NCBI RefSeq assembly: GCF_022968795.1
Contig: NZ_JALJRB010000008.1
Span: 1 to 64,000 of the forward strand
DNA: 64,000 nucleotides
Direction: 5' to 3'
From: Desulfatitalea alkaliphila
GTDB lineage: Bacteria > Desulfobacterota > Desulfobacteria > Desulfobacterales > Desulfosarcinaceae
Positions 25,074 through 33,515 of the stretch are shown here, one piece after another. A program made the translations under genes and the position numbers. Position 1 is the first letter of the stretch, and every line of letters starts with the position of its first letter. A model generated the notes under the pieces. The model worked only from the letters and a program-made list of their open reading frames with translations, was not told the DNA's origin and made no database searches.

Positions 25074-25871
25074 ATGAAGGATTATATAGAAACCTTGTTG
25101 AATAATAGCCGCGTTTTCGACTTGGGCCAACCCATCTACCCGGGCATGCCGCATCATCCCAATCAACCGCCCTTTGGTTACGTGCTTTTGAAAAAGCATG
25201 GTGATATCACAATGGGCGATCAAGAGATCAGCTTTTTGAATGATCTTTTCATGATGGGTGGCCACACAGGCACCCATCTGGATGCCGTGGGCCATGTTGC
25301 CTGCAACAACCGCGTCTATAACGACCTTGATATCTCCGATTTGCAAAGCTACCAAAACGGCCTGCAGCGCTGGAGCATCGAGGAAACCGCTCCCGTGGTG
25401 CGACGCGGCATATTGCTGGACATCCCTGATCTTCTCGACATGGAGGTTTTGCCAAACGATTTCGCCATTGGCCAAAAAGAACTGCAGGATGCGTGCAGCC
25501 GCAAGAAGGTGCGGATTCAGCGGGGGGATGTGGTGCTCATTCGCACCGGATGGATCCGATATTGGGAGGACCGCAAAAAATACCTGTCCATAAAGGAGGG
25601 CGTGCCGGGCGTCGTAGAATCAGGCGCACGTTTTTTGGCATCCTGCCAAGCAGGCTTTGTTGGCAGCGACACTACCGCATTCGAAAAGGTACCCCCACAC
25701 CATCTTCCGTGTCATGTTATTCTCTTGAAGGAAAACGGCATCCAGATCATGGAAATGCTCAATTTAGAAGAACTTTCGTCCAATGGGATCATCGACTTTT
25801 TGTTCATCGCGCTTCCTTTGAAAATTCGGGGAGGCGCAGGCTCGCCCATAAGACCCATTGCAATTGTATGA
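25074..25871 (+). CDS. cyclase-family metal-dependent hydrolase
   Basis: 265 residues of the kynurenine-formamidase/cyclase family (PF04199). The metal motif reads GGHTGTHLDAVGHV, with two histidines and an aspartate as ligands, and VGSDTTAFEKVPPHHLPCH supplies another conserved region. AAAGGAGA lies before the ATG. Family members hydrolyse amides or lactones or open rings; here, between a CoA ligase and a transporter, ring or ester hydrolysis of the imported acid is plausible but unproven. Confidence 0.85.
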   Translation: MKDYIETLLNNSRVFDLGQPIYPGMPHHPNQPPFGYVLLKKHGDITMGDQEISFLNDLFMMGGHTGTHLDAVGHVACNNRVYNDLDISDLQSYQNGLQRWSIEETAPVVRRGILLDIPDLLDMEVLPNDFAIGQKELQDACSRKKVRIQRGDVVLIRTGWIRYWEDRKKYLSIKEGVPGVVESGARFLASCQAGFVGSDTTAFEKVPPHHLPCHVILLKENGIQIMEMLNLEELSSNGIIDFLFIALPLKIRGGAGSPIRPIAIV

Positions 25872-25999
25872 AAACGGTTTTTTCAGTGTGTTGACCCGAC
25901 AATCAAAGGAAAAATAGATCCGCATAATACTCTTGCATACCCTGAAACACCCGGCAACCATAAACCCAGGCGTTAGCAATCGGAAAGGAGCGTCACTCC

Positions 26000-27028
26000 A
26001 TGAAAAAGAACGATAACAGCGGTCGGATTGAAGTGATTCGGAGGGAAGGTTTCAACAGGAGAGAATTTCTCAAACTCACAACCGCCGGCGTCGCCGCCGC
26101 AAGCCTGCTGCACTGCCTTCCCGGCAAGGTCTTGGCCCAACGGATCCAGCAATACACCTTCGGCTCTGCCAGCGCCTCCGGCGCTTGGTATCCACTTGCG
26201 GTAGCAATGTCAAAGGTGATCAACGACAATGTTCCAGGCTATCATGTCACCGGGGTGACCACAGCCGGCGCTTCCAGAGAAAACATCATGCGGATTCACC
26301 GGCGAGAAATGGAGTTGGGATGGACCACTGCGGATTTCCTGCGCAAGGGGTACAACGGAATGGATCCGTTTGAAGCAACACAAGACGTCCTGGGCTGGTT
26401 TGCCGCCTACCCGGGCATATTCACCATCGTTGCCCGCAGCGCCACCGGGGCCAAAAAGATCAGCGATCTCAAAGGGATGACCATCGCCACCAGCACACCC
26501 GGTTCAATGACCCAAATCAATAACGACGAAATCATTTTTCCGGCTCATGGCCTGCTCCCCGGCAGGGATTACCGTTCGGAGCAGATTCAATTCGACGATG
26601 CCATCCAGAAATTGATCGACGGTCATATCGATGCTTGCTCCTACTTCATGGGAGCAGGAGTCCCTGGCTTCACACGAATGGCCGAATCGACCCGCTTAAA
26701 TTTCATCCCCATCGAAGAATCGGCCAAAGCCGCAATCCAATCCAAGGAAGGTGCACTCTATTTTGATTACCTCCCGGCCAACACCTACCGCGGACAAAAG
26801 GAGCCAGTGGAATATGCCATGCTGGCCTACACCATGTGCTGCGGGGCCTATTTGGAGGACGAGTTCATGTACAAGGCCACCAAGGCGATCATGGATAATC
26901 TTGGTTTCATAACAAGCGCCTCGGCGGTGTTCAAGGATACCAAACCACAAAAAGTTTATGACGGCATGCCCATCCCCGTGCATCCCGGTGCCGCCAAGTA
27001 TTATGCTGAACACGGCGTTGCCATTTAA
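26000..27028 (+). CDS. TAXI-family TRAP transporter substrate-binding protein
   Basis: 342 residues. A twin-arginine-like signal (NRREFLKLTTAGVAAASLL) ends near GKVLAQ, so the mature protein is periplasmic. The body fits the TAXI solute receptor (TFGSASASGAWYPLAVAMSK; LKGMTIATSTPGSMTQIN). AAAGGAG lies before the ATG. It hands its ligand, probably an organic acid, to the fused permease encoded next. Confidence 0.9.
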   Translation: MKKNDNSGRIEVIRREGFNRREFLKLTTAGVAAASLLHCLPGKVLAQRIQQYTFGSASASGAWYPLAVAMSKVINDNVPGYHVTGVTTAGASRENIMRIHRREMELGWTTADFLRKGYNGMDPFEATQDVLGWFAAYPGIFTIVARSATGAKKISDLKGMTIATSTPGSMTQINNDEIIFPAHGLLPGRDYRSEQIQFDDAIQKLIDGHIDACSYFMGAGVPGFTRMAESTRLNFIPIEESAKAAIQSKEGALYFDYLPANTYRGQKEPVEYAMLAYTMCCGAYLEDEFMYKATKAIMDNLGFITSASAVFKDTKPQKVYDGMPIPVHPGAAKYYAEHGVAI

Positions 27029-27071
27029 CATCCGGGGCTACGCGACAGCCATATTCTTCAAGGGGGGGCGA

Positions 27072-28952
27072 ATGGAAGTTCCTAAAAAAAAGGCAATCGA
27101 TCATTTCTTGATGGTATGCGCGGTGATCCTTTCCGTAGTGTCGCTCTATACCGCTTTTTTCGGTACTTTCCCGACCATGATTCAAAGAACGTTTCATCTG
27201 ACCATGGTCTTCATAATCGCGCTTTTCTTGTATCGATACCCGTTCGCCCAACGTTTCCCGAAAATCGATCTTACCATCAACATGTTGTTCGCCGGGCTGT
27301 TCATAGCCGCCAATCTCTACCTGGCCTTTAATTGGCAGGCGCTGTATGTTTCCCCGTTTCTTACCAACATGGAAATTTTTCTTGGGGTTGCGGCCATCGT
27401 CATCATCCTTGAGCTCACCAGAAGAACTGTAGGCATTTTCCTTTCCATCATAGTTCTCTTATTCATGGTGTATGCCTATTTCGGTGCCTACTTTCCAGGT
27501 TTTCTCGCCCACAGAGGTTATAGTCTGGAACGTATCGTCGTTCAGGTTTTCGCAGGGACCGAAGGTATTTATGGCATCCCTATCGGCGTCAGCGCCACAT
27601 TGGTCATTGTCTTTGTCGTTTTCGGGGCTTTCATCGAAAAAGGCGGCGCATCGGATGTTTTTTTGAATATCGCCACCGCCTTGGCCGGGGGTCGAAGAGG
27701 AGGACCGGCCAAGGCCTCCATTTTTTCCAGCGGCTTTATGGGTATGCTCTCAGGCAGTTCTGCGGCCAATGTGGCCACCACCGGATCGGTTACCATTCCC
27801 ATGATGAAAAAATCCGGTATGGAAAGCTACGTTGCCGGCGCTGTTGAAGCCGTGGCCTCTTCCGGCGGTTACAAAACACCGCCGATCATGGGCGCCGTGG
27901 CCTTCATCATGGCCCAAATGGCAGGCATGAGTTACTGGGATGTAGCGTTGGCAGCCACTTTACCGGCGTTTTTCCATTACTATGGTCTCTATCTGATGGT
28001 CGATCTGTATGCCGGCTACAAAGGGTTCAAGGGAATAGAGAAACAACTTATACCCCCATTTCTGCCGGCCGTCAAAAAAGGGCTTGTATTTATGGTCCCG
28101 GTTGTGATCCTGGTCGTGCTCATGGCCATGCGCTACTCGGCCATGTATGCCTGCGCCTATTCTTTGTTGTCGCTGTGGATCATTTCAATTTTCACCCGGT
28201 CATTGAATTTATCCAAAATTATCGGCGCCCTTTATGACGGCGCCGTGCGGATGATCTGGATCACCGTGCCCTGTGCCGCCGCCGGAATCATCCTTGGCAT
28301 CCTGACAATGACCGGTGTGGGAATGAAGCTCAATGAGATCATCGCCTTCCTGGCGGGCCAGAGCCTGTTTTTCACATTGTTCTGGATCATGGTGATTTCA
28401 ATCATTTTGGGGATGGGACTTCCGCCGGTTGTTTCATATTTGGTATTGGCGGCCCTCGAAGTGCCGGTGCTGGTCCAAATGGGTGTCACGCCTTTGGCAG
28501 CCCACATGTTTATTTTCTACTTTTGTGCCCTGTCTCTGATCACTCCACCCATTTGCACCACGGCTTTCACGGCGGCGGCCATCGCCGGTGCACCTCCAAT
28601 GAAAACCGGGTTGGAAGCGGTCCGCTTCGGCATAGTACTTTACACGCTGCCGTACCTTTTTGTCTACAACCCTGCATTGCTGCTTCATGGCAATCTATTG
28701 CAAATTATCTTCGTATTCATAATCGCGGCCATCGGAATTTTCGCGCTGGCAATCGCCGCACAGGGATATTTCAAACGAAATGTTGGTTGGATCGTGCGCG
28801 TCCTGTTTTTTGCCAGCTCCATTCTCGTTTTTTCGCCTAGCCTGAGGGTGACAGCGGCGGGCATGGTGTTGTTAATTTTCCTGTTGGTTTTTGAGATGCG
28901 GGCCGCCAAGAAGCTCAATGCTCAGTCGATTACAGTGGCCAAATCACTTTAA
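27072..28952 (+). CDS. TRAP transporter permease, fused small and large subunits
   Basis: 626 residues, almost entirely hydrophobic. The first about 150 form a DctQ-like four-helix part, the rest a DctM-like part with the family signatures GFMGMLSGSSAANVATTGSV and SGGYKTPPIMGAVAF. TAXI systems typically use this fused form. The chosen ATG follows a G-rich stretch (GGGGGGGCGA); the open frame reaches further upstream into the receptor gene but that start is unlikely. Imports the receptor's ligand using an ion gradient. Confidence 0.92.
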   Translation: MEVPKKKAIDHFLMVCAVILSVVSLYTAFFGTFPTMIQRTFHLTMVFIIALFLYRYPFAQRFPKIDLTINMLFAGLFIAANLYLAFNWQALYVSPFLTNMEIFLGVAAIVIILELTRRTVGIFLSIIVLLFMVYAYFGAYFPGFLAHRGYSLERIVVQVFAGTEGIYGIPIGVSATLVIVFVVFGAFIEKGGASDVFLNIATALAGGRRGGPAKASIFSSGFMGMLSGSSAANVATTGSVTIPMMKKSGMESYVAGAVEAVASSGGYKTPPIMGAVAFIMAQMAGMSYWDVALAATLPAFFHYYGLYLMVDLYAGYKGFKGIEKQLIPPFLPAVKKGLVFMVPVVILVVLMAMRYSAMYACAYSLLSLWIISIFTRSLNLSKIIGALYDGAVRMIWITVPCAAAGIILGILTMTGVGMKLNEIIAFLAGQSLFFTLFWIMVISIILGMGLPPVVSYLVLAALEVPVLVQMGVTPLAAHMFIFYFCALSLITPPICTTAFTAAAIAGAPPMKTGLEAVRFGIVLYTLPYLFVYNPALLLHGNLLQIIFVFIIAAIGIFALAIAAQGYFKRNVGWIVRVLFFASSILVFSPSLRVTAAGMVLLIFLLVFEMRAAKKLNAQSITVAKSL

Positions 28953-28999
28953 GAGCGGCGATCAAAACCCCTTCGGTTGAATTCACGTAGGAGACGACT

Positions 29000-30163
29000 A
29001 TGTTCACACTACTTCCTTTAGAAGATCAAGAGTTCAAAGAACGCTGTTTGCAATATGCCCGGTCCGTTTTGGCACCTTTGGCCAAGCAGCTTGGCGACGT
29101 CAACGACGTTCCTGAGGCACTGCGTGCTTCTCTGGCCGATTCAGACATCTACGGGCCACTATTTCCCAAAGCCTATGGCGGCACGGGTTTGAGTGCCGTT
29201 CGGATTTGCCTGGTCCGGGAAACCATCGCCGGAATCTATGCACCAGCGGATACCACGTTTGCTATGCAGGGACTCGGGGGATACCCAATTGTGCTGGCCG
29301 GCAGCGAATCACAGAAAGCGCGCTATTTACCAGAACTGGCGGCAGGCAGGCGACTTTCCACTTTTTGCCTTACCGAACCAGAAGCAGGCTCGGATGTGTC
29401 CGCTCTGCAAACCGAAGCACGAGATGCGGGGGACCACTATGTGATCAATGGGCGCAAGCGATTTATCTCAAACGGCTATTCGGCCGACATGGGCGTACTT
29501 TTTGCCCGGACACCCACCTCGGAAAACCCAATGGCGCTTTCAGCATTCATTGTCGAAAAAGACATGACTGGATGGAATGTCGATTGGCGAATCGAACTGA
29601 TGGCCAGCCACGACATTGTAGAATTTGAAATCAAGGATTTGCACGTCCCAAAGGAAAACTTGTTAGGACCACCGGGTGCTGGGTTTAAGCTGGCCATGCA
29701 AACCCTGGACTTGATGCGCATGTCGGTGGGTGCTGCAGCGGTGGGCATGGCCCAAACCGCCCTGGACGAAAGCATGCGCTATGCCCGCAAACGCGTTCAG
29801 TTCGGAAGGCCCATCGTCGATTATCAATCCACTGGTTTCAAGTTGGCCGATATGGTCACAGAGATCCAGGCCGCTCGCAGCCTGGTATACTTGGCGGCGA
29901 TCAAAAAAGACCGCGCCGATCCTAGCGCCACCTTGCATTCGTCTATCGCCAAAATGTATGCTACCGAAGCCGCCTTCCGCTGCATCGACCAGGCCGTCCA
30001 GATCCACGGCGGCATGGGTGTAGTTAAAGGTGCGACGGTAGAGCGCCTCTACCGCGAGATCCGCCCCCTGCGCGTTTACGAAGGCACTACCGAGATTCAG
30101 AAATTGATCATTGCCAACCAACTGCTCAAGGAGGCCAAAAAGAACGAGCCGCTGACACCCTGA
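29000..30163 (+). CDS. acyl-CoA dehydrogenase
   Basis: 387 residues: CLTEPEAGSDVSALQTEA at the FAD site, RFISNGYSADMGV, and QIHGGMGVVKGATVERLYRE near the end. AGGAGACGACT precedes the ATG. It closes the GntR-controlled cluster and would oxidise the CoA ester made by the ligase at 23512. It differs clearly in sequence from the enzyme at 10710, so the two belong to separate pathways. Confidence 0.9.
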   Translation: MFTLLPLEDQEFKERCLQYARSVLAPLAKQLGDVNDVPEALRASLADSDIYGPLFPKAYGGTGLSAVRICLVRETIAGIYAPADTTFAMQGLGGYPIVLAGSESQKARYLPELAAGRRLSTFCLTEPEAGSDVSALQTEARDAGDHYVINGRKRFISNGYSADMGVLFARTPTSENPMALSAFIVEKDMTGWNVDWRIELMASHDIVEFEIKDLHVPKENLLGPPGAGFKLAMQTLDLMRMSVGAAAVGMAQTALDESMRYARKRVQFGRPIVDYQSTGFKLADMVTEIQAARSLVYLAAIKKDRADPSATLHSSIAKMYATEAAFRCIDQAVQIHGGMGVVKGATVERLYREIRPLRVYEGTTEIQKLIIANQLLKEAKKNEPLTP

Positions 30164-30165
30164 CC

Positions 30166-30360
30166 TGTAAGCTAAAAAAGATAGAATGCCGTGTTATCGA
30201 CTGCCCTCGGTTCAACTGTTTTGCGGGGAACCGGATGACGTGCTCTTACCAAAGCTGATACGGCCGGAAGCACAAACCGTCCCCGGCCATTGACTGTCCT
30301 GGACAGCTGCATTGCAACCTGTGCGATCAGGTAAAGTACGACATCGCCGAAGCAGTATGA
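30166..30360 (+). other. cysteine-rich open frame interrupted by TGA, status unclear
   Basis: Between the dehydrogenase and the nitroreductase one plus-strand frame reads TCKLKKIECRVIDCPRFNCF, then AGNRMTCSYQS, a TGA at 30256, then YGRKHKPSPAIDCPGQLHCN and LCDQVKYDIAEAV before TGA at 30358. Its nine cysteines and sensible composition look like a small metal-binding protein, but there is no in-frame ATG/GTG/TTG at its head and the hairpin after the TGA has a large loop. It may be a decayed gene. Function unknown. Confidence 0.3.
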
Positions 30361-30442
30361 CCGCAGAATCCATCCATCCCCGACCTGACCCTTAAGAAAG
30401 ATCCGGTGGAGTTCACATCCCCGGGCGCCCCTTTTTTATTGC

Positions 30443-31267
30443 CTATTTCCAGAAAATACGGGCCGCTTTTCTCTCCGGCAGGCGGTAGTATTTGAATTTG
30501 GGATGCCCCAGCACCATGGCATAAAAGTGCGTATGGTTCTCGGGCAGACCCACCAATGCTTTGAGCGGTTCGGAAAATTTCAAAGCCCGGGTAATCAACC
30601 CGAGCCATAACGTCCCGAGTCCTTTGGCAGTGGCAATCAATTCAAAGTAAGACAAGGCAATGGACAGATCCACCATGCCATTGTCATAATAGCCAGGGGC
30701 GGAAGCCACAATCAGACAAGGCGCATCCCGGGTGATGGAATTGATACCGGCATCATAAGCTGCCACAATTCTGGCAAAATAAGGCGGCAGCTTCTTGGCG
30801 GTCTCCGATGTCAGCATCATTTTCATCCACTGCACCGTCAGATCCGATATTTCTTTTAATTCGGCCTTATCCGTATGAACCGTCCAGGCCAGCAGCTGCG
30901 AATTGCCACCGGTGGGGGCATAGCGCGCCGTGTCGATCAGGGCCTGTATCGTCTCGCGAGCCACCGGCTCATCCTTATACCTCCGGATCGATCGCCTGGT
31001 CCTTAGGAACTGGTTGGCCCGGGCGGTATCCAATACCAACTCTTTTTCAATTTCCGGGCTGTTCGCCAGGGGTACATTGTCATGATCCAGGGCGCCATGG
31101 GGACACACCGCTACACAATGCCCGCACCGCAGGCAGCTTTTATCCCCCTGAGAAATCATCACTGGCACACTCTCCTTGTCCGCCTGTTTGATAATGCCGG
31201 CCGGACAGTCCATGACGCATAACCCATCTTTCTTGCACTTGCTTTCATCAATTTTTATCAATGCCAT
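30443..31267 (-). CDS. nitroreductase-family protein with N-terminal ferredoxin domain
   Basis: 274 residues. Residues 1-65 carry ferredoxin-type cysteine motifs (CKKDGLCVMDCPAGII and CLRCGHCVAVCPHGAL), followed by an FMN-binding nitroreductase domain (RTRRSIRRYKDEPV; YAPTGGNSQLLAW; GLGTLWLGLITRAL). Such proteins reduce flavin-linked substrates with electrons from Fe-S clusters. The physiological substrate is unknown. It is transcribed alone, opposite to the catabolic cluster. Confidence 0.88.
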   Translation of the reverse strand: MALIKIDESKCKKDGLCVMDCPAGIIKQADKESVPVMISQGDKSCLRCGHCVAVCPHGALDHDNVPLANSPEIEKELVLDTARANQFLRTRRSIRRYKDEPVARETIQALIDTARYAPTGGNSQLLAWTVHTDKAELKEISDLTVQWMKMMLTSETAKKLPPYFARIVAAYDAGINSITRDAPCLIVASAPGYYDNGMVDLSIALSYFELIATAKGLGTLWLGLITRALKFSEPLKALVGLPENHTHFYAMVLGHPKFKYYRLPERKAARIFWK

Positions 31268-31555
31268 CTATTACCTCTATAAACGAAACGGGTTGAAGTT
31301 GCCCGCCAATTATGTCCTTGATCTGAAAAATACGCAATCATGGATTTGCCGCCCCACCAAACAATCTGTTGTTTTTGCGTCTGATATTATTCTCAACGGA
31401 TCGGTATTTGCGTGCTCCGGGATAAAATTTTGTAAAGGAAGCCCTGGTGGAAGGTTTGAAACGCGAAGCTGAAATAATCCCGTTTCCACTGAACGTACAT
31501 ATCGCAACCGGATAGGAGGTTGGGCCCCCTTTGCACCAACCTTTGCATCCAGCAC
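31268..31555. other. intergenic between nitroreductase and tRNA genes
   Basis: Nearly 290 bases with no gene I can support. Open frames here lack ribosome sites. It should carry the nitroreductase promoter on the minus strand, but I could not choose one. Confidence 0.4.
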
Positions 31556-31588
31556 CAAAACGAAAGGGGGTTGCATTATGCAACCCCC
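31556..31588 (-). terminator. terminator of the tRNA-Lys/tRNA-Glu transcript
   Basis: GGGGGTTGC and GCAACCCCC (31566-31588) form a strong hairpin just after the tRNA-Glu 3' end on the minus strand, followed on that strand by TTTCGTTTT. Confidence 0.75.
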
Positions 31589-31596
31589 GATATAAT

Positions 31597-31674
31597 TGGC
31601 GTCCCCAAGGGGATTTGAACCCCTGTCGCCGGCGTGAAAGGCCGGTGTCCTGGACCGGGCTAGACGATGGGGAC
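31597..31674 (-). tRNA. tRNA-Glu (TTC)
   Basis: The minus strand gives a full cloverleaf: acceptor GTCCCC/GGGGAC, anticodon stem CCGGC/GCCGG around a loop with TTC, T-arm AGGGG-TTCAAAT-CCCCT, and an encoded CCA. It follows tRNA-Lys by 38 bases and shares its promoter and terminator. Confidence 0.95.
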
Positions 31675-31712
31675 GAAACTGCGTGTCCTTTTGTTTCGTC
31701 CTAGCAGTGAGC

Positions 31713-31788
31713 TGGTGGGCCGTGTTGGACTCGAACCAACGACTCTCTGCTTAAAAGGCAGATACTCTACCGACTGAGTTAACGGCCC
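31713..31788 (-). tRNA. tRNA-Lys (TTT)
   Basis: Cloverleaf on the minus strand: acceptor GGGCCGT/ACGGCCC, D-arm CTCAGTCGGTAGAG, anticodon loop CTTTTAA in a TCTGC/GCAGA stem, T-arm GTTGG-TTCGAGT-CCAAC, CCA encoded. First gene of the two-tRNA transcript. Confidence 0.96.
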
Positions 31789-31806
31789 CGTCGGACGAAA
31801 AATGGG

Positions 31807-31835
31807 TTTTTAACCCCTTCTCCCACCGTTGTCAA
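31807..31835 (-). promoter_or_regulatory. tRNA operon promoter
   Basis: On the minus strand TTGACA (31835-31830), a 17-base spacer and TAAAAA (31812-31807) form a near-consensus sigma70 promoter about 19 bases before the tRNA-Lys gene. Confidence 0.7.
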
Positions 31836-31924
31836 CACAAAATAGTGCAAAATTTTGCAGCCTCGCGGCGCGCGCGCCTTGGTTGACTTTATCGCCCGGG
31901 AATCATATGGGGGAATCAGGTTGA

Positions 31925-32710
31925 GTGATGCCTGTGACAATGGATTCAGGTGGGTGGTGTGCAATGGCGATGTCTCCGAACGAGTTGCGTAAGTTGGCAA
32001 AATTTTTGGGGTACGCGCTGGGGCGCCGGCCGGATGCCTTCGGGCTGGTGCCGGATGCCGAGGGATTTGTCAAGATCAAGACGCTGCTGCAAGGATTGCA
32101 GGGTGATCCGGAATGGCGTCATGTGCGCCAGGGGGACCTGCAGATGGTGGTGCTGACCGAACAGCCGCCCCCCATCGAGATTCATGAGGCGCAGGTGCGC
32201 GCCACCGACCGTGCCCATTTGCCAAAAATGGCGATGGCACAAGATCTGCCCAAACTGCTGTACACGACGGTGCGGCGACGGGCCTATCCGGCGGTGCATG
32301 CCAACGGCATAGGCCCGATCGGCGGATCCCATGTCATGCTGACGACGGATGCCCGGCAGGCCGAGCGCATCGGCCGGCGCTGGGACAATGAACCGGTGGT
32401 GCTGACGGTGCAAGTTGCCGAGGCCCGGACTGCCGGCGTGGTGTTCCACTGTTATGGCGATGCATTGTTTCTCGCCGACGGGATCCCGGTGGGCGCCTTC
32501 ACCGGGCCGCCCTTGCCCAAGGTGCCACCGGCCAAGGCGGCCGTGGAACCATCGCCACGACCGAAAACACCAGGCAGTTTTTTTCCGGACATATCCGCCC
32601 TGGCCGGCAAGGGCGATCCGGATCGCAACGAACGCACCCGGCGCGATGAAGCATCCTGGAAAAAAGACCGGCGCCGAGCGCGGCGGGAAAAGGAGCGGGA
32701 GCGATTCTGA
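31925..32710 (+). CDS. KptA/Tpt1-like RNA 2'-phosphotransferase homologue, catalytic motifs altered
   Basis: 261 residues. About 1-185 align by eye with KptA: LRKLAKFLGYALGRRPD, then EGFVKI, PAVHANGIGPIGGSHVMLTT and PVVLTVQVAEARTAGVVFHC. However the RH pair of the usual LRHKPE is replaced (LGRRPD), and YHGT is replaced by YTTV, so classical removal of a tRNA 2'-phosphate with NAD+ is doubtful. The last about 70 residues are a very basic tail (KKDRRRARREKERERF), suited to RNA binding. Flanked by tRNA genes on both sides. The start is uncertain; in-frame ATGs about 40 bases later are possible. Confidence 0.7.
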   Translation: MMPVTMDSGGWCAMAMSPNELRKLAKFLGYALGRRPDAFGLVPDAEGFVKIKTLLQGLQGDPEWRHVRQGDLQMVVLTEQPPPIEIHEAQVRATDRAHLPKMAMAQDLPKLLYTTVRRRAYPAVHANGIGPIGGSHVMLTTDARQAERIGRRWDNEPVVLTVQVAEARTAGVVFHCYGDALFLADGIPVGAFTGPPLPKVPPAKAAVEPSPRPKTPGSFFPDISALAGKGDPDRNERTRRDEASWKKDRRRARREKERERF

Positions 32711-32790
32711 GGTGTATCGTATTTGGATGGGGTCGGAAAACCGTTTGACAAGCGGTTGGTGATTTGGTACCAAGCCCCCGGTGTTTCACT

Positions 32791-32867
32791 GGGCCGTTAG
32801 CTCAATTAGGCAGAGCACCTGACTCTTAATCAGTAGGTTGATGGTTCGATTCCATCACGGCCCACCA
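32791..32867 (+). tRNA. tRNA-Lys (CTT)
   Basis: Cloverleaf: acceptor GGGCCGT/ACGGCCC, D-arm GCTCAATTAGGCAGAGC, anticodon loop CTCTTAA (CTT), T-arm GATGG-TTCGATT-CCATC, CCA encoded. Its acceptor stem matches tRNA-Lys (TTT) at 31713. A strong terminator follows. Confidence 0.96.
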
Positions 32868-32880
32868 AATTAGAGAAAAG

Positions 32881-32920
32881 AAGGGTTACAGGCGTCGCAC
32901 TGTAACCCTTTTCTTTTTTT
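32881..32920 (+). terminator. rho-independent terminator after tRNA-Lys
   Basis: AAGGGTTACAG (32881-32891) pairs perfectly with CTGTAACCCTT (32900-32910), followed by TTCTTTTTTT. Confidence 0.92.
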
Positions 32921-32986
32921 GTGGAACGCTTTATGGCACAATGTGTTCAATCGCTTCTTAGAAACCACCAACGTGCCTGATTGAAA

Positions 32987-33454
32987 ATGAAAGTCCTGCA
33001 ACTCATCATCGCCATCCTCATCGCCCAATGCGCCGGTCTGATCGGCTCCCTGTTCACGACACCGGCCATCCCGACCTGGTATGCCCAACTGGTCAAACCC
33101 GTCTTCACGCCGCCAGGGTGGCTTTTCGGGCCGGTTTGGCTGTCGCTCTACAGCCTCATGGGCATCGCATCCTTTTGGATCTGGCGGCGGCGGGGGCGCC
33201 ATCCGTTGGCCGGTAAGGCGCTTGTGGTCTATGGGGTCCACCTGGCATTCAATGCCTTGTGGTCGGTTCTGTTCTTCGGGCTGAAAAACCCGGGGCTGGC
33301 CTTTGTGGAGATCGTCCTTTTGTGGGGTATGATCGGCGTCACGGGCATCCTGTTTTTCCAGGTCGACCGGCGCGCGGCTTACCTCCTGGTCCCTTACTGG
33401 CTTTGGGTGAGCTATGCCGCCGTCTTGAATTTTTCCATTTGGCAGTTGAATTGA
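32987..33454 (+). CDS. TspO/MBR family membrane protein
   Basis: 155 residues with five hydrophobic segments, as usual for TspO. Family landmarks are WYAQLVKPVFTPPGWLFGPV, the W-rich central segment (HLAFNALWSVLFFGLKN) and the end WLWVSYAAVLNFSIWQLN. It binds tetrapyrroles or related ligands in the membrane. The ribosome site is weak; the ATG at 32987 is chosen over a TTG six bases earlier. Confidence 0.88.
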   Translation: MKVLQLIIAILIAQCAGLIGSLFTTPAIPTWYAQLVKPVFTPPGWLFGPVWLSLYSLMGIASFWIWRRRGRHPLAGKALVVYGVHLAFNALWSVLFFGLKNPGLAFVEIVLLWGMIGVTGILFFQVDRRAAYLLVPYWLWVSYAAVLNFSIWQLN

Positions 33455-33515
33455 CCGTTGCCGGATGCCACTTCACACGCCCTGCTGTTGATGAAAGGGC
33501 GCGAACGGTTCGCCA

